Source: a virus
DNA length: 40,104 nucleotides
Direction: 5' to 3' (one strand)
Virus record (IMG/VR): IMGVR_UViG_3300037541_000361
Location: 1 to 40,104 of that record
Shown here in pieces: positions 8,155-17,160 of this stretch. How positions within the stretch are numbered: the stretch's first letter is position 1; the number at the start of each line of letters is the position of its first letter. The position numbers were made by a program, and so were the translations under genes. The notes below the pieces were generated by a model, which searched no databases, was not told where the DNA came from, and was given only the letters and a program-made list of their open reading frames with translations.

Positions 8155-10974
8155 ATGGCTGACAAGATCCTTCCCTTCGGTCAAGTCAATCCGGTCGCCA
8201 GGCCTATTGGGGCTTTCGTTCAGGCAGCCGAACGGAACATTGCAGCACCTGCCAAGCCCGCGCTGCTAGGTGCACCAGATGGCATCACAACGATGCAGAT
8301 GGGCAGCGGCGGCAGCGTGCAGGGCTTCAACCAATACCAGCAGCTGGCAACTGCTCTGAGCCCCTTTGCCGAAACCCTCGTTGACGCAGGGGCCCAGGGC
8401 TACATGTCGTATGCCAAGGGCAAGATCGACGAGGGCTATTACGACCAGCTCAAGCAGCTGAAGAACCAGCAGGCGAAAGCGGCTCTGAGCCTGCAGGTCC
8501 AACAAGAGCAGGGTGCGGCCAACGCTGCGGCTCAGGTCAACCAGCTGCAGAAGGTTGATCCTGTTGCCTCGCAGCTCTTGCAGGACTCCAACCCCTGGAG
8601 CCTGATTGGTCGGCGCCGGGCCATGGCGCAGATGGCCGCGTCTGAAGTTGACGATGCGCTGCTGAACGATCTGGCAGTCAACGCCGGTGTCCGCGCTGGC
8701 GTGGCACCAGGTAGCGGAGAACTGGTCAAGCAGAAAGCTGCCATCACCAGCAAGGTCATGGCCACTTATGGCCTGACGGGAGATGAGCTGGAGAGCCAGT
8801 TCTATGTGGTGCCGGCCATCAACAAGGCATGGGAGACCTACACCGAACAGCACCGCAAGCTCTGGAACGAAGAGACGGCCCGCACGACGACGGAAGCCAC
8901 CGGTGGTGCTGTCAACGGAGCATTGGCGCAAATGCTGAGGAACGGGGTGACCCTGGCTGATGGCTCAGTGGTCACTCGCACTGACTCACGGTTCAACGCC
9001 CTGGCTGGCCTTGTCTTGACCGATCAGATCGACAAAGGCCTTCGGCTGCTGGCGGGCGACAAGAAGAAAGATGCAATGCAGCAGGTCTACGGCAACCTCG
9101 CACTGCTCAGCCGCAACCCGGCGATTGAAGGAATTGTCCGCGAAATCCGCGTTGGCAGCCCCAACGACCCTCTCGATAAGCGGCCGCGGTTCATTGATGC
9201 CAACCCTGTTCAGCTGCTGGAGATGCAGAACAAGGGGTTGCAGCTGACAACCCAAAAGTTCGAGCTGAAGCAGAAGGATCTAGGCCAGCAGATGGACGCC
9301 TTCTACTACGGCAAGGACGGCCCCGGGTATCCGGGCGTTGTTGTTGATTCAGAGGACTACCAGCGGCGCCTGATTGCCGCCGAGAACTATGGGCTGCGGC
9401 TTGGCTATCTGGACATACACAACTACCTAAGCGACAAGGCATCTCAATCTCAGAAATTTGCCCAAGCCGCTTACAGCATGACGGCTGAGGAACGAGCGGC
9501 TGTAGAGAACTGGATAGACAACCTTTCACCCGATGCATTGTCGCCCAAGAACATCGGCCGAGTTCGGGCCCAGGCCGATGCTTACGCAATGCGCGAAGGC
9601 ACAAGCGAGGCCAGAGAGCAGCGTCGGCAGAAATTGCAGACCCGCATCAACGAGCGCGAAAAGCTGTTCAACGACATGCCCGAGGGTCTGTTCGGCCAGA
9701 TCAAGGGTGAGATCAAGCAAGACATGGGCCTTGGGCCCATCAAGTCTTTGGACCCCAAAGGCGAGGCCATGTCGCTGCTGCTGCAGCCCGGCATGACGGT
9801 GGGAGGCGCCATGAGCGCTGCCCCCAACAAGCTCGCCGCCTTTGCAATCGATCTGGAGAACCTGTACGTCCGCCAGGTGATGGCTGGCATGAACGCCTGG
9901 CGGAAGGAGAACCCCGGCGTGGGTCGCATCCCGCCTTCTGCCCAGAACGTCATCGTCAGCCAAGCGGTGGCTGCGGCCCGTAAATCGCCTGAGTACGCAC
10001 GGATCTATAGCCAGGCCACAGGCATGAACCCTGGGGAGGTCGGCCAGGGGTCGGTGGGTACAGGGCCGAAGCAGGGCACCAAGCCTGGCCCTGACGTGCG
10101 CGGTGTTGATCGCAGCAAGGCCGGCAGCATCCCCGACTCCACCGTCAAGGCCTATCAAGCGCGGCCTGTGATGAGCAAGCCCTGGCTGCACTCAGAGCTA
10201 CAGAGCCTCAACAACGGCAAGCCAGCCAGCCCAGAGCTCTACAACCTTGCTCGTCGCGCCAATACGTCAACGACTCGCTATCTGCTCGAGCAGATGACCC
10301 GCTTCTATCCCGACATGGATCGGGATGGAACCATCTCCAAATACCTGCAACAGCAGCTGATCCGCGAGCGGCAAGGCAAGACCATCTCCAGCGCCAACTA
10401 CAGCAGCCTGGGCCTCGGCATGGTCCCGACTGGATACAACAGCTTCTCGCCAGGCAGCTGGCTGATGCAGATGATCATGCCGCCAGCAGCTGCGGCAACT
10501 CTTCCGCCTGAATACAGCAGCGGTGGCACCCAGCCCTATGTGGCCACACGCTCCTCTGGTGGCCGCGGCGGTAATGGTGGGCCCGGCTGGGACAACGTTG
10601 TTGCTATGGCCCGGGCGAAGGGGGCCAAGTTCCCAGAGCTGGTCGCTGCTCAATGGGCACTGGAATCCGATTGGGGTCGAGCGACAAGTGGCCGCAACAA
10701 TTACTTCGGCCAGAAGGGTTCTGGCACACGCAGGAACACCTGGGAAGTGGTGGATGGCCGCCGGGTAAATACCACCGCCAGCTTCATGGACTTTGCCAGC
10801 CCCAGCGAGAGCGTCGGGTATCTGGTGAGCAAGTGGTATCAGGGCCGCAACGGAGCCAATCAAGCCCAAACAGTTGAACAAGCAGCGCGGATCCTGAAGC
10901 AGCAGGGATACGCCACTGATCCCGAATACGTGAACAAGTTGCTGCGCATCATCCGTAGCAACAGGAGGCCTTGA
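8155..10974 (+). CDS. Internal core protein (gp15-like) with C-terminal glucosaminidase
   Basis: 939-aa core protein in the gp15 position (T7 747). The first 650 or so residues are Gln/Ala-rich helical core sequence. The last 130 form a FlgJ/LytG-type glucosaminidase: WDNVVAMARAKGAKFPELVA, then AAQWALESDWGRA with probable catalytic Glu837, then NNYFGQKG and a FASPSESVGYLV segment. It would cut the peptidoglycan glycan strand during DNA ejection. In T7 the wall-cutting domain is a transglycosylase at the N-terminus of gp16, so both enzyme type and location differ. The gap to the previous gene is 3 nt. Confidence 0.88.
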   Translation: MADKILPFGQVNPVARPIGAFVQAAERNIAAPAKPALLGAPDGITTMQMGSGGSVQGFNQYQQLATALSPFAETLVDAGAQGYMSYAKGKIDEGYYDQLKQLKNQQAKAALSLQVQQEQGAANAAAQVNQLQKVDPVASQLLQDSNPWSLIGRRRAMAQMAASEVDDALLNDLAVNAGVRAGVAPGSGELVKQKAAITSKVMATYGLTGDELESQFYVVPAINKAWETYTEQHRKLWNEETARTTTEATGGAVNGALAQMLRNGVTLADGSVVTRTDSRFNALAGLVLTDQIDKGLRLLAGDKKKDAMQQVYGNLALLSRNPAIEGIVREIRVGSPNDPLDKRPRFIDANPVQLLEMQNKGLQLTTQKFELKQKDLGQQMDAFYYGKDGPGYPGVVVDSEDYQRRLIAAENYGLRLGYLDIHNYLSDKASQSQKFAQAAYSMTAEERAAVENWIDNLSPDALSPKNIGRVRAQADAYAMREGTSEAREQRRQKLQTRINEREKLFNDMPEGLFGQIKGEIKQDMGLGPIKSLDPKGEAMSLLLQPGMTVGGAMSAAPNKLAAFAIDLENLYVRQVMAGMNAWRKENPGVGRIPPSAQNVIVSQAVAAARKSPEYARIYSQATGMNPGEVGQGSVGTGPKQGTKPGPDVRGVDRSKAGSIPDSTVKAYQARPVMSKPWLHSELQSLNNGKPASPELYNLARRANTSTTRYLLEQMTRFYPDMDRDGTISKYLQQQLIRERQGKTISSANYSSLGLGMVPTGYNSFSPGSWLMQMIMPPAAAATLPPEYSSGGTQPYVATRSSGGRGGNGGPGWDNVVAMARAKGAKFPELVAAQWALESDWGRATSGRNNYFGQKGSGTRRNTWEVVDGRRVNTTASFMDFASPSESVGYLVSKWYQGRNGANQAQTVEQAARILKQQGYATDPEYVNKLLRIIRSNRRP

Positions 10975-10977
10975 CCC

Positions 10978-13797
10978 ATGCCCAAGTTCAATCTTGCCCC
11001 TTTATCTGACGATCTGAATCCGGTGTGGCCGCCAGCGTCGCCGCCCAAGGCAACACGGCAACAGATGAACCAGTCGCTGGAGAACCGGCTGGGGCCGCTC
11101 AAGCCGCTGGGGCAGTTGATGAACACCCTGGCGTCGCCTGACACCAAGATCGGCATCGTCACTGGTCCGATCAATGCCATCAGCAAGGTGACCAATGCGC
11201 TGGGTGACCTGGTGCAGCGCAAGCCGATTGACACCAAGGACGCCTTTCAGATCACGCCGTCGCAGGCTCGGGCGGTCAACCCATTCCGCATGGGCTATGG
11301 CAGCGAGGTCACGCCTGCTGATGAGGCCGGCCTCCAGGTTGGCGGTGTGATTGGCGCCGAAATGCTTGGCGTTGCAACAGGGGCAACGATCGTCAACCGG
11401 ATCAAGCAGACCGGTGCAGTGATCCGTGCTGCCCAAGCCCTAAAAGCAGCGCCTGCTGTGCGTCGCATGGCCGTGGCGCAGACGGTCAATCCCTCACTGC
11501 GCACTGGCCTTGGGCTTGCCAAGAACTCTGCTGAGGCACTGGCCGCCACCACGCTTGCCGCGCCCTTTATTGATCAGGACCAGGGCAATGCTGCAGATGC
11601 GGTCAAGCAGCTGACCGGGATCCAGCTGCCTGGCACGACTGATGAAAACGACAACTACCTGCAGAAGCTCGGCAAGAGCGTGTTGGTTGAAGGCGTAGCC
11701 CTGCCGCTTTCCGTCATTGGCCTGGGTTCGATGGCCGGGCCGACCCGGCGCCTGATGGCCGGCGATGGCATCAAAGCTCTTGATGAGCTGGCCCAGGCCG
11801 AGCTGGCTCCTTACATGCCCAAAGCAATGGCAGGGCCCGCTTTGCCGCCAGCCCCAGTGGCCGGTGAGCTGCCCCCCTGGCAAGACGGTGGCGCCCTGGC
11901 TCCGATCGAGCCCGCTGGCCAGTTGGTGCCTCACGGCTCAGCCATCGAGCGGCAACTGGATGAATCCACCATGATTCGCCAGGTCACGCAGCAGCGTGAG
12001 TGGCTGCAGCAACAGGGGTTGGTCGAGCAAGGAGAGCTTGGCCAGCTTGAGCTGAATGTCGGCCAGGCAGTGGACCCCGAGGTGCGCCTGCAGATCCGCC
12101 AGCTGCAGACACAGCGAGGGCAGCTGATCAAAGCCATGCAAGAGAGCCCCGATCAGCTGGATGGCATTGAGAAGCAGCTGGTTGAGGTCGATAAGCAGAT
12201 CGCTGACCTGAACCTCACCAGCACCACTGACGAGTTCCTGGCCCCGCGCTCTGGCGTCCAAGGCGAGCTTGACCTGGTTGACCCCAGGCCTGAGATCGAC
12301 ACGTACCTGGCGCACCTGGACGAGCTGGATGACCAGCAGTTGCGCCAGGTCCATAGCCGCGTCTATCGCCAAGCGGGCGAGGAACGAAATGCGCAGGAAC
12401 TCACTCAGGCACAAGCGCAGATCCAAACGATCAACGATCGGATTGCGGAGATCCAAACCCGTGCGGATAGCGGCAACCTCACGCCGACTGGGGCCAAGCG
12501 CCTGCTAACTCGTGCCCAAAAGGAACTGGATGCCGCACAGCAGCAGGTGTCAGCGCTGCAAACACGGTCACGAGTTCCCGAGACCCTGGTGGGCGATCAG
12601 CTCGAGATGGTGCTGCCACAGCAGCTGGGCCTGAATCTTTCGGACGAGATCCAGCTGCCGCCGTTCCAAGAGCTGGCTCGCACTGCAAGCGAATACGGCT
12701 ACCGGACTCCTGACGACTACCGGAACGCCTTACAGGGTTGGAACCGTGACCAACTGCGCCGGCTGGCCATGCCGGACTCCAGCCCGCAAGTGGCAGCCCT
12801 GCTCAAGGCCCGCACTGGCCGCAGGGTTTGGAACGCCAAGAAGCAGGACATCATTGATGCCCTTGTCGAGATCAGCGAGCGCCGTGGCAGCTATCTGCCC
12901 CCTGAGCCACCAGCTGTCGAGCAAGGCGCCCTGCGGCTGACCACCAACCCAGCCGGTGGTGATGCCCCTTTGCTGGACGTGCCGGCCAACTTGGATGTGC
13001 CAGGCATGAGCCGGATGCTCGATGCCGATGGCAACGAGGTTCTGGTGCCGATGGTGGACTACCAGGCCCGTGGCATTGATGCAGAGACACGCAACCGGCT
13101 GAAGCGGGAAATTCTGCAGCGGGCCATCGACAACGGCGAGGTTCAAGCGCCTGTCACGCCGGTGCCCAAACGGCCTGAGGGACCGGAGTTCTTCCAGCAG
13201 GGACAGTTCATTGACGACCTGCTGGCGGACGAGACCGGTCAGCTGCCTATGCAGTTTTTGAATGACCAGCTGCCCATCTACAAAGCAGGCGAGAAAAACG
13301 CGGACGCATTGATTGACGAGATGCGCCTGCGGTACGAGTACCAGGTGATGGATGCTGAGGCCCAACGGGTTCAGCGCCAAGCCTGGCTGGCTGATCGCGG
13401 CTGGGACACGATGACCTGGGAGGAGAAGAAGAAGCTGGGCATCCTGGGTGAAGGCTTTTATGCCCTTCAGCGCAGTGAGTTTGGCGGCGCTGTGGATCGC
13501 GTTAGAGCTGTGACCCCGCAGTTCAATCCTGAACTGACGCCGACACCACCCAGAAAGCCCAACGTCTACCAATGGACGCCGGAAGGCACGGTCAAGCGTG
13601 AACCTGCCAGCGCCGCAGAAACACCTGCTGCAACACCGGTTAGCAAGCGCCAGCAGGCAGCAGAAGCTGCGCCAGGCAAGGCAAAGGCACGGCAGCTGAA
13701 AGTCCAACAGCAGAGGGCTGCGATGCAGGCCAAAGAGCTGGACAATGAGATTGCAAAACTTGAGCGCAAGATTGCGGAGGGCAGCTGCAATGGCTGA
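10978..13797 (+). CDS. Large internal virion protein, Pro/Gln-rich
   Basis: 939-aa protein between the gp15-like and gp16-like genes. No catalytic motif was found. It has an N-terminal hydrophobic segment around residues 120-160, a long coiled-coil region rich in Gln and Leu (about 320-540), a short helical motif about residues 555-645 ending ARTGRRVWNAKKQDIIDALVE, which resembles a SAP/Rho-N-type nucleic-acid-binding helix pair, and a highly charged C-terminal coiled coil. Place and size suggest an ejected core component, possibly the N-terminal share of a split gp16 or a lineage-specific core protein. The stop overlaps the next start. Confidence 0.65.
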   Translation: MPKFNLAPLSDDLNPVWPPASPPKATRQQMNQSLENRLGPLKPLGQLMNTLASPDTKIGIVTGPINAISKVTNALGDLVQRKPIDTKDAFQITPSQARAVNPFRMGYGSEVTPADEAGLQVGGVIGAEMLGVATGATIVNRIKQTGAVIRAAQALKAAPAVRRMAVAQTVNPSLRTGLGLAKNSAEALAATTLAAPFIDQDQGNAADAVKQLTGIQLPGTTDENDNYLQKLGKSVLVEGVALPLSVIGLGSMAGPTRRLMAGDGIKALDELAQAELAPYMPKAMAGPALPPAPVAGELPPWQDGGALAPIEPAGQLVPHGSAIERQLDESTMIRQVTQQREWLQQQGLVEQGELGQLELNVGQAVDPEVRLQIRQLQTQRGQLIKAMQESPDQLDGIEKQLVEVDKQIADLNLTSTTDEFLAPRSGVQGELDLVDPRPEIDTYLAHLDELDDQQLRQVHSRVYRQAGEERNAQELTQAQAQIQTINDRIAEIQTRADSGNLTPTGAKRLLTRAQKELDAAQQQVSALQTRSRVPETLVGDQLEMVLPQQLGLNLSDEIQLPPFQELARTASEYGYRTPDDYRNALQGWNRDQLRRLAMPDSSPQVAALLKARTGRRVWNAKKQDIIDALVEISERRGSYLPPEPPAVEQGALRLTTNPAGGDAPLLDVPANLDVPGMSRMLDADGNEVLVPMVDYQARGIDAETRNRLKREILQRAIDNGEVQAPVTPVPKRPEGPEFFQQGQFIDDLLADETGQLPMQFLNDQLPIYKAGEKNADALIDEMRLRYEYQVMDAEAQRVQRQAWLADRGWDTMTWEEKKKLGILGEGFYALQRSEFGGAVDRVRAVTPQFNPELTPTPPRKPNVYQWTPEGTVKREPASAAETPAATPVSKRQQAAEAAPGKAKARQLKVQQQRAAMQAKELDNEIAKLERKIAEGSCNG

Positions 13798-16700
13798 GTG
13801 TTTTGATCTCGAAAAGCAGCTGCAAGCTCTGCGCGAGCAGAAAGCCGCCAATGAAGCCGTGCAACGGCGACTGGCTGGTGAATTGAACCAGGCTGTCGCT
13901 AATCAGCCAGAGCCCAAGCCGATCCGATTCAGGATGCTTTCGGGCGACAAGCTCGAGATCAACCCCCAGCGTTTCTGGAATCAGGTTGAGCGCGATGCCA
14001 TGGCCATGGACGAGGAGGCTATCGGCCAAGCCATGCGCGCAGGCTTTGAACAACAAGCTCGTCCTATCGGCAGCAAAGGGCTGCACATCAACTATGCGCA
14101 GCTGCCCTTTGGCGAAGAGAACCTAGGCAAGCTGCTGGAGGTTCTTGCCCTCAAGCGCAATGCCAGCGAAAAGGGCGTAGAGCTGCGCAGGCCTTACACA
14201 GAAGGTGTGGCCGATGCTCAGTTCCGTGTGGTGGCCATGGCTTACGGTGCCGAGCCCGGAGCCTTGTTTGATGCCATGAAGCGCAAGCTGGCTGGCATCG
14301 ATCAGTTGCCGGTCAATGCCTACATCGTGAACCGGGTGAAGATGGATGCTGTCCGCACCTATGCGGATGCGCTGGATGAGGCGTCAGAGCTGATGAAGCT
14401 CGGGGCTTTGGACGACACAGCCAAGACAAATCTGGCAAATGTTGCCCAGTGGGCCCACGCGTTTGAGCAGTTCGACAACCAGGTGTCGCGCAAGATCGGC
14501 CAAGCGCTGCGCACCCGTCAGTTTGGGGACTGGGCGAACGAAAACATCTTTATGAAGTTCGACAAGGACGTCAATCTCCTGACTCTTGACGAGATCAAGG
14601 CTGGCAGCCTTTTGGCTCAAGTAGAAGATGCCATTGCATCAGGCGACCCCACAAAACTCAAGCGCCTAGCAACGGCCAAGAGGCTCGACGAACTGGCAGG
14701 CAGATCGCTCAACGAGCCCAACTTCATGACCCAAGTAAGGGTCTTGAACACCTACCGCAAAGACAACCTGTTCAGCGGTGCTGCGACATGGCTGGTTCGT
14801 AACCCGACTTCCATGCTTGTCAGCGGAGCCTATGGCCTGGAGGACATTGCCGAGGGCGCTCTGAAGTACGGGCTCAAGTCAGAGCTTGGCGCCATGGGTC
14901 ATGCGTTCCGCTCTGTCCAGCAAGGCATGAACACAGCCTGGCTTAACGCCTGGGACAACTTTGCCTATGGCAAGAAGACCTTTGACGTCAACAACTACGC
15001 CGAGCTGTCGGATGACATCCTCGAGCAGACCAAGGCCACGGTGAACCGTGACCTCAACGATGCCTGGGAGCTGTTCACGACGCCCAGCTATCACCTCAAG
15101 ACTCCCTTGATCGGGACGTCGGTGACGTTCCTGAACCTGCTCAACCTGAGCTTCCGCAAGCTGCTGGGTGCTGGCGTCGAGCAGTTGACCGGCACCACTG
15201 CTGGCTACACGCCGTCCTTCCGCCTGCTGAACGGTGGGGACGAAGTGATCAGAAAGATGAGCTTCGACTGGAAGGTCAACCATGAGGCGTGGTTGCGTGC
15301 TTCCAAGGAAGCCGAAGGCGTTGTTGAGCAAAACGGCCGGCGCGTAGACCGCAACTGGATCCGCCAACGGGCCGATGAGCTGGCCGAAAAAGCTGTGTTC
15401 AGCGGCCTGATGACCGATGACGAGCTAGCCAAGCTCCGTCTTCGGGAGCTGGGTGCCACAGCTGGGGACATGGACAACGAGGAGCTGCGGCTTCTCATGT
15501 TCAACAACCTGCATGGCACCCCGAACGCTGCTGACGAGCTCGGCAAACTGGGCGTTGAGAGGGGCAACCAGGTCACCTTCACCCAGGCCCTGGACGACCG
15601 CTTCACCCAGGGCGTGCAGCTGATGCGCAGCAATCCGCTGGCGGGCTGGGTGATCCCTGTCTGGCGGGTTCCTGCCAACGGCATCAAATGGCTCTTTGGC
15701 CATGACATGTACGTCCAGATCCCGAAGCAGCTCTACATCGAGGCCAAAAACGCTTTTGCCGATGGCGGCTGGGCAAGGCCTGGTGACGACTCTTTTGGCA
15801 AGTTTTGGGAAGGGGGCGCAGTTGATGCCGACCTCCTGGCCAAGAGCCGTGCGTCGTTCTTGACATCACTGGCAATCGCCAGCACTACACAGTTGCTTTG
15901 GGAGGCTGGGATCTTTAGCGACGGAGGCCCGACCAAACAAGAAGACAGAGACCGCCTTGGGCCGGACTTCAAGCCCTATTCCTTCTCAGTTGCATTTGGC
16001 GGCGCTCAGGGGCTGGCCAAGCTGTCAGGCTCCTCCATTGATTTGATCGACCTGATGGGTTTGCAGGCAGACACGCTGCGTGCTCGCCATGAGGGCCGAA
16101 TAGACAACAACAGCTTCACCACGCACATGGAGGGCTTTGTTCATGCCTATGCCAGAACGGTGATGAACAAGTCCTCGCTGACTGGGGTGACGTCTCTGTT
16201 GAACGCCGTCTTCAGGGCTGGCCGTGGTGGCGATGTGGATTGGGCCACTGAGCTGGCTAAGCAGATGAACGGCATCCTGCCTCTGTCTGGCTTGTTCACC
16301 TCTGCATCCAGAGGATTCAACGACCCCAATGAGGCGGTCTCCAAGCGCCGCGAGCTCACCCCTGCTGAGTATCAGGCCCTCAAACAAGATCCCAACTGGG
16401 AGATCGTCAACAACATCGCCAGCCGGATCTTTAAGGACTACCCGATCCTGGGCCAGCTTGTCCCACCCCAGAGAGAAGACAAGGACTGGCTGGGCGATCG
16501 GATTGAGCGCCCGCTCGGGTTGTCTGTTGACGAGACCATCCCGTTCATGCCAGTCATTGTTCCCAACAACCCGCTGCGCCAGTGGTTGGCACAACACGGG
16601 CTGGGCATGAAGCCGCGCCCGGAAGGAACGGTTTCAGAAGGCCTGCCGGTGCCCACCCACATGACCAAGCCGCAGGAGGCCACCTACCGGGAAGCCATGC

Positions 16701-17119
16701 GCACCATCCCTGGGACGATGCCTGCCGCTGCCGTTCTTGGAGCTGGCAACGCCACCATCAACGTGGGCACAGCCGTGTTCAACGTCGATAGCTACGTGCA
16801 GGGCAAGACCCTCAAGGAGGCCCTGGACAAGTTGCGGCAAGACCCTGAGTACAACCTGGAGCTCAATAGCCCTGGTGGCCCCAGCCTTGTAACTCAACCC
16901 AACAAGCCTTTGAGCGAACGCAGGGATCGAGTCAATGACCCTCGCGGTGTCTACAAGGTGTTCGATGCAATCGTCACCTACTACGACAAGCTCGGGCTGC
17001 AGGAGATGGTCCGCCAGCATCCTGAGTTTCAGGAAATGGCGCTTGGCAACTTGCGAGCCTTGCAAGGCAATGTTCGCGCTCGCCTTGAGGCCAGCCCGCT
17101 AGGCCTTGGTCGTCAGTGA
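13790..17119 (+). CDS. Internal virion protein D-like (gp16-like)
   Basis: 1109-aa core protein, the largest of the internal proteins and the last before the tail fibre, as gp16 is in T7 (1318 aa). The ATG at 13790 is chosen because it overlaps the upstream stop by 8 nt and gives MAECFDLEKQLQALREQK, a coiled-coil start. It is helical throughout, with amphipathic stretches such as ATWLVRNPTSMLVSGAYGLE and GVTSLLNAVFRAGRGG that could enter a membrane. The N-terminal lysozyme-like domain of T7 gp16 is absent; the glucosaminidase at 10.6-10.97 kb probably replaces it. Confidence 0.8.
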   Translation: MAECFDLEKQLQALREQKAANEAVQRRLAGELNQAVANQPEPKPIRFRMLSGDKLEINPQRFWNQVERDAMAMDEEAIGQAMRAGFEQQARPIGSKGLHINYAQLPFGEENLGKLLEVLALKRNASEKGVELRRPYTEGVADAQFRVVAMAYGAEPGALFDAMKRKLAGIDQLPVNAYIVNRVKMDAVRTYADALDEASELMKLGALDDTAKTNLANVAQWAHAFEQFDNQVSRKIGQALRTRQFGDWANENIFMKFDKDVNLLTLDEIKAGSLLAQVEDAIASGDPTKLKRLATAKRLDELAGRSLNEPNFMTQVRVLNTYRKDNLFSGAATWLVRNPTSMLVSGAYGLEDIAEGALKYGLKSELGAMGHAFRSVQQGMNTAWLNAWDNFAYGKKTFDVNNYAELSDDILEQTKATVNRDLNDAWELFTTPSYHLKTPLIGTSVTFLNLLNLSFRKLLGAGVEQLTGTTAGYTPSFRLLNGGDEVIRKMSFDWKVNHEAWLRASKEAEGVVEQNGRRVDRNWIRQRADELAEKAVFSGLMTDDELAKLRLRELGATAGDMDNEELRLLMFNNLHGTPNAADELGKLGVERGNQVTFTQALDDRFTQGVQLMRSNPLAGWVIPVWRVPANGIKWLFGHDMYVQIPKQLYIEAKNAFADGGWARPGDDSFGKFWEGGAVDADLLAKSRASFLTSLAIASTTQLLWEAGIFSDGGPTKQEDRDRLGPDFKPYSFSVAFGGAQGLAKLSGSSIDLIDLMGLQADTLRARHEGRIDNNSFTTHMEGFVHAYARTVMNKSSLTGVTSLLNAVFRAGRGGDVDWATELAKQMNGILPLSGLFTSASRGFNDPNEAVSKRRELTPAEYQALKQDPNWEIVNNIASRIFKDYPILGQLVPPQREDKDWLGDRIERPLGLSVDETIPFMPVIVPNNPLRQWLAQHGLGMKPRPEGTVSEGLPVPTHMTKPQEATYREAMRTIPGTMPAAAVLGAGNATINVGTAVFNVDSYVQGKTLKEALDKLRQDPEYNLELNSPGGPSLVTQPNKPLSERRDRVNDPRGVYKVFDAIVTYYDKLGLQEMVRQHPEFQEMALGNLRALQGNVRARLEASPLGLGRQ

Positions 17120-17121
17120 TG

Positions 17122-17159
17122 AGGCCGATAAGGTAAGACTGCACAGGTGCAGAGCAGTC
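17122..17159 (+). promoter_or_regulatory. Composite promoter/operator before tail fibre
   Basis: AGGCCGATAAGGT (17122-17134) is followed four bases later by CTGCACAGGTG (17139-17149). The same 13-mer with one change, the same 4-nt gap and the same CTGCAC recur at 34928-34950 before SSB. The second part lies in a 23-bp dyad (17137-17159): arms GACTGC and GCAGTC, 11-nt centre, the same geometry as at 2209. TAAGGT (17129) fits a TAnnnT -10 box. The dyad ends one base before the GTG start and could also fold in the mRNA. Confidence 0.45.
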
Positions 17160-17160
17160 G

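Noticed and set aside
7413-8162. 249-codon frame overlapping the gp14-like gene
   Set aside because: Arg/Pro/Gly-rich out-of-frame product of a clear structural gene.
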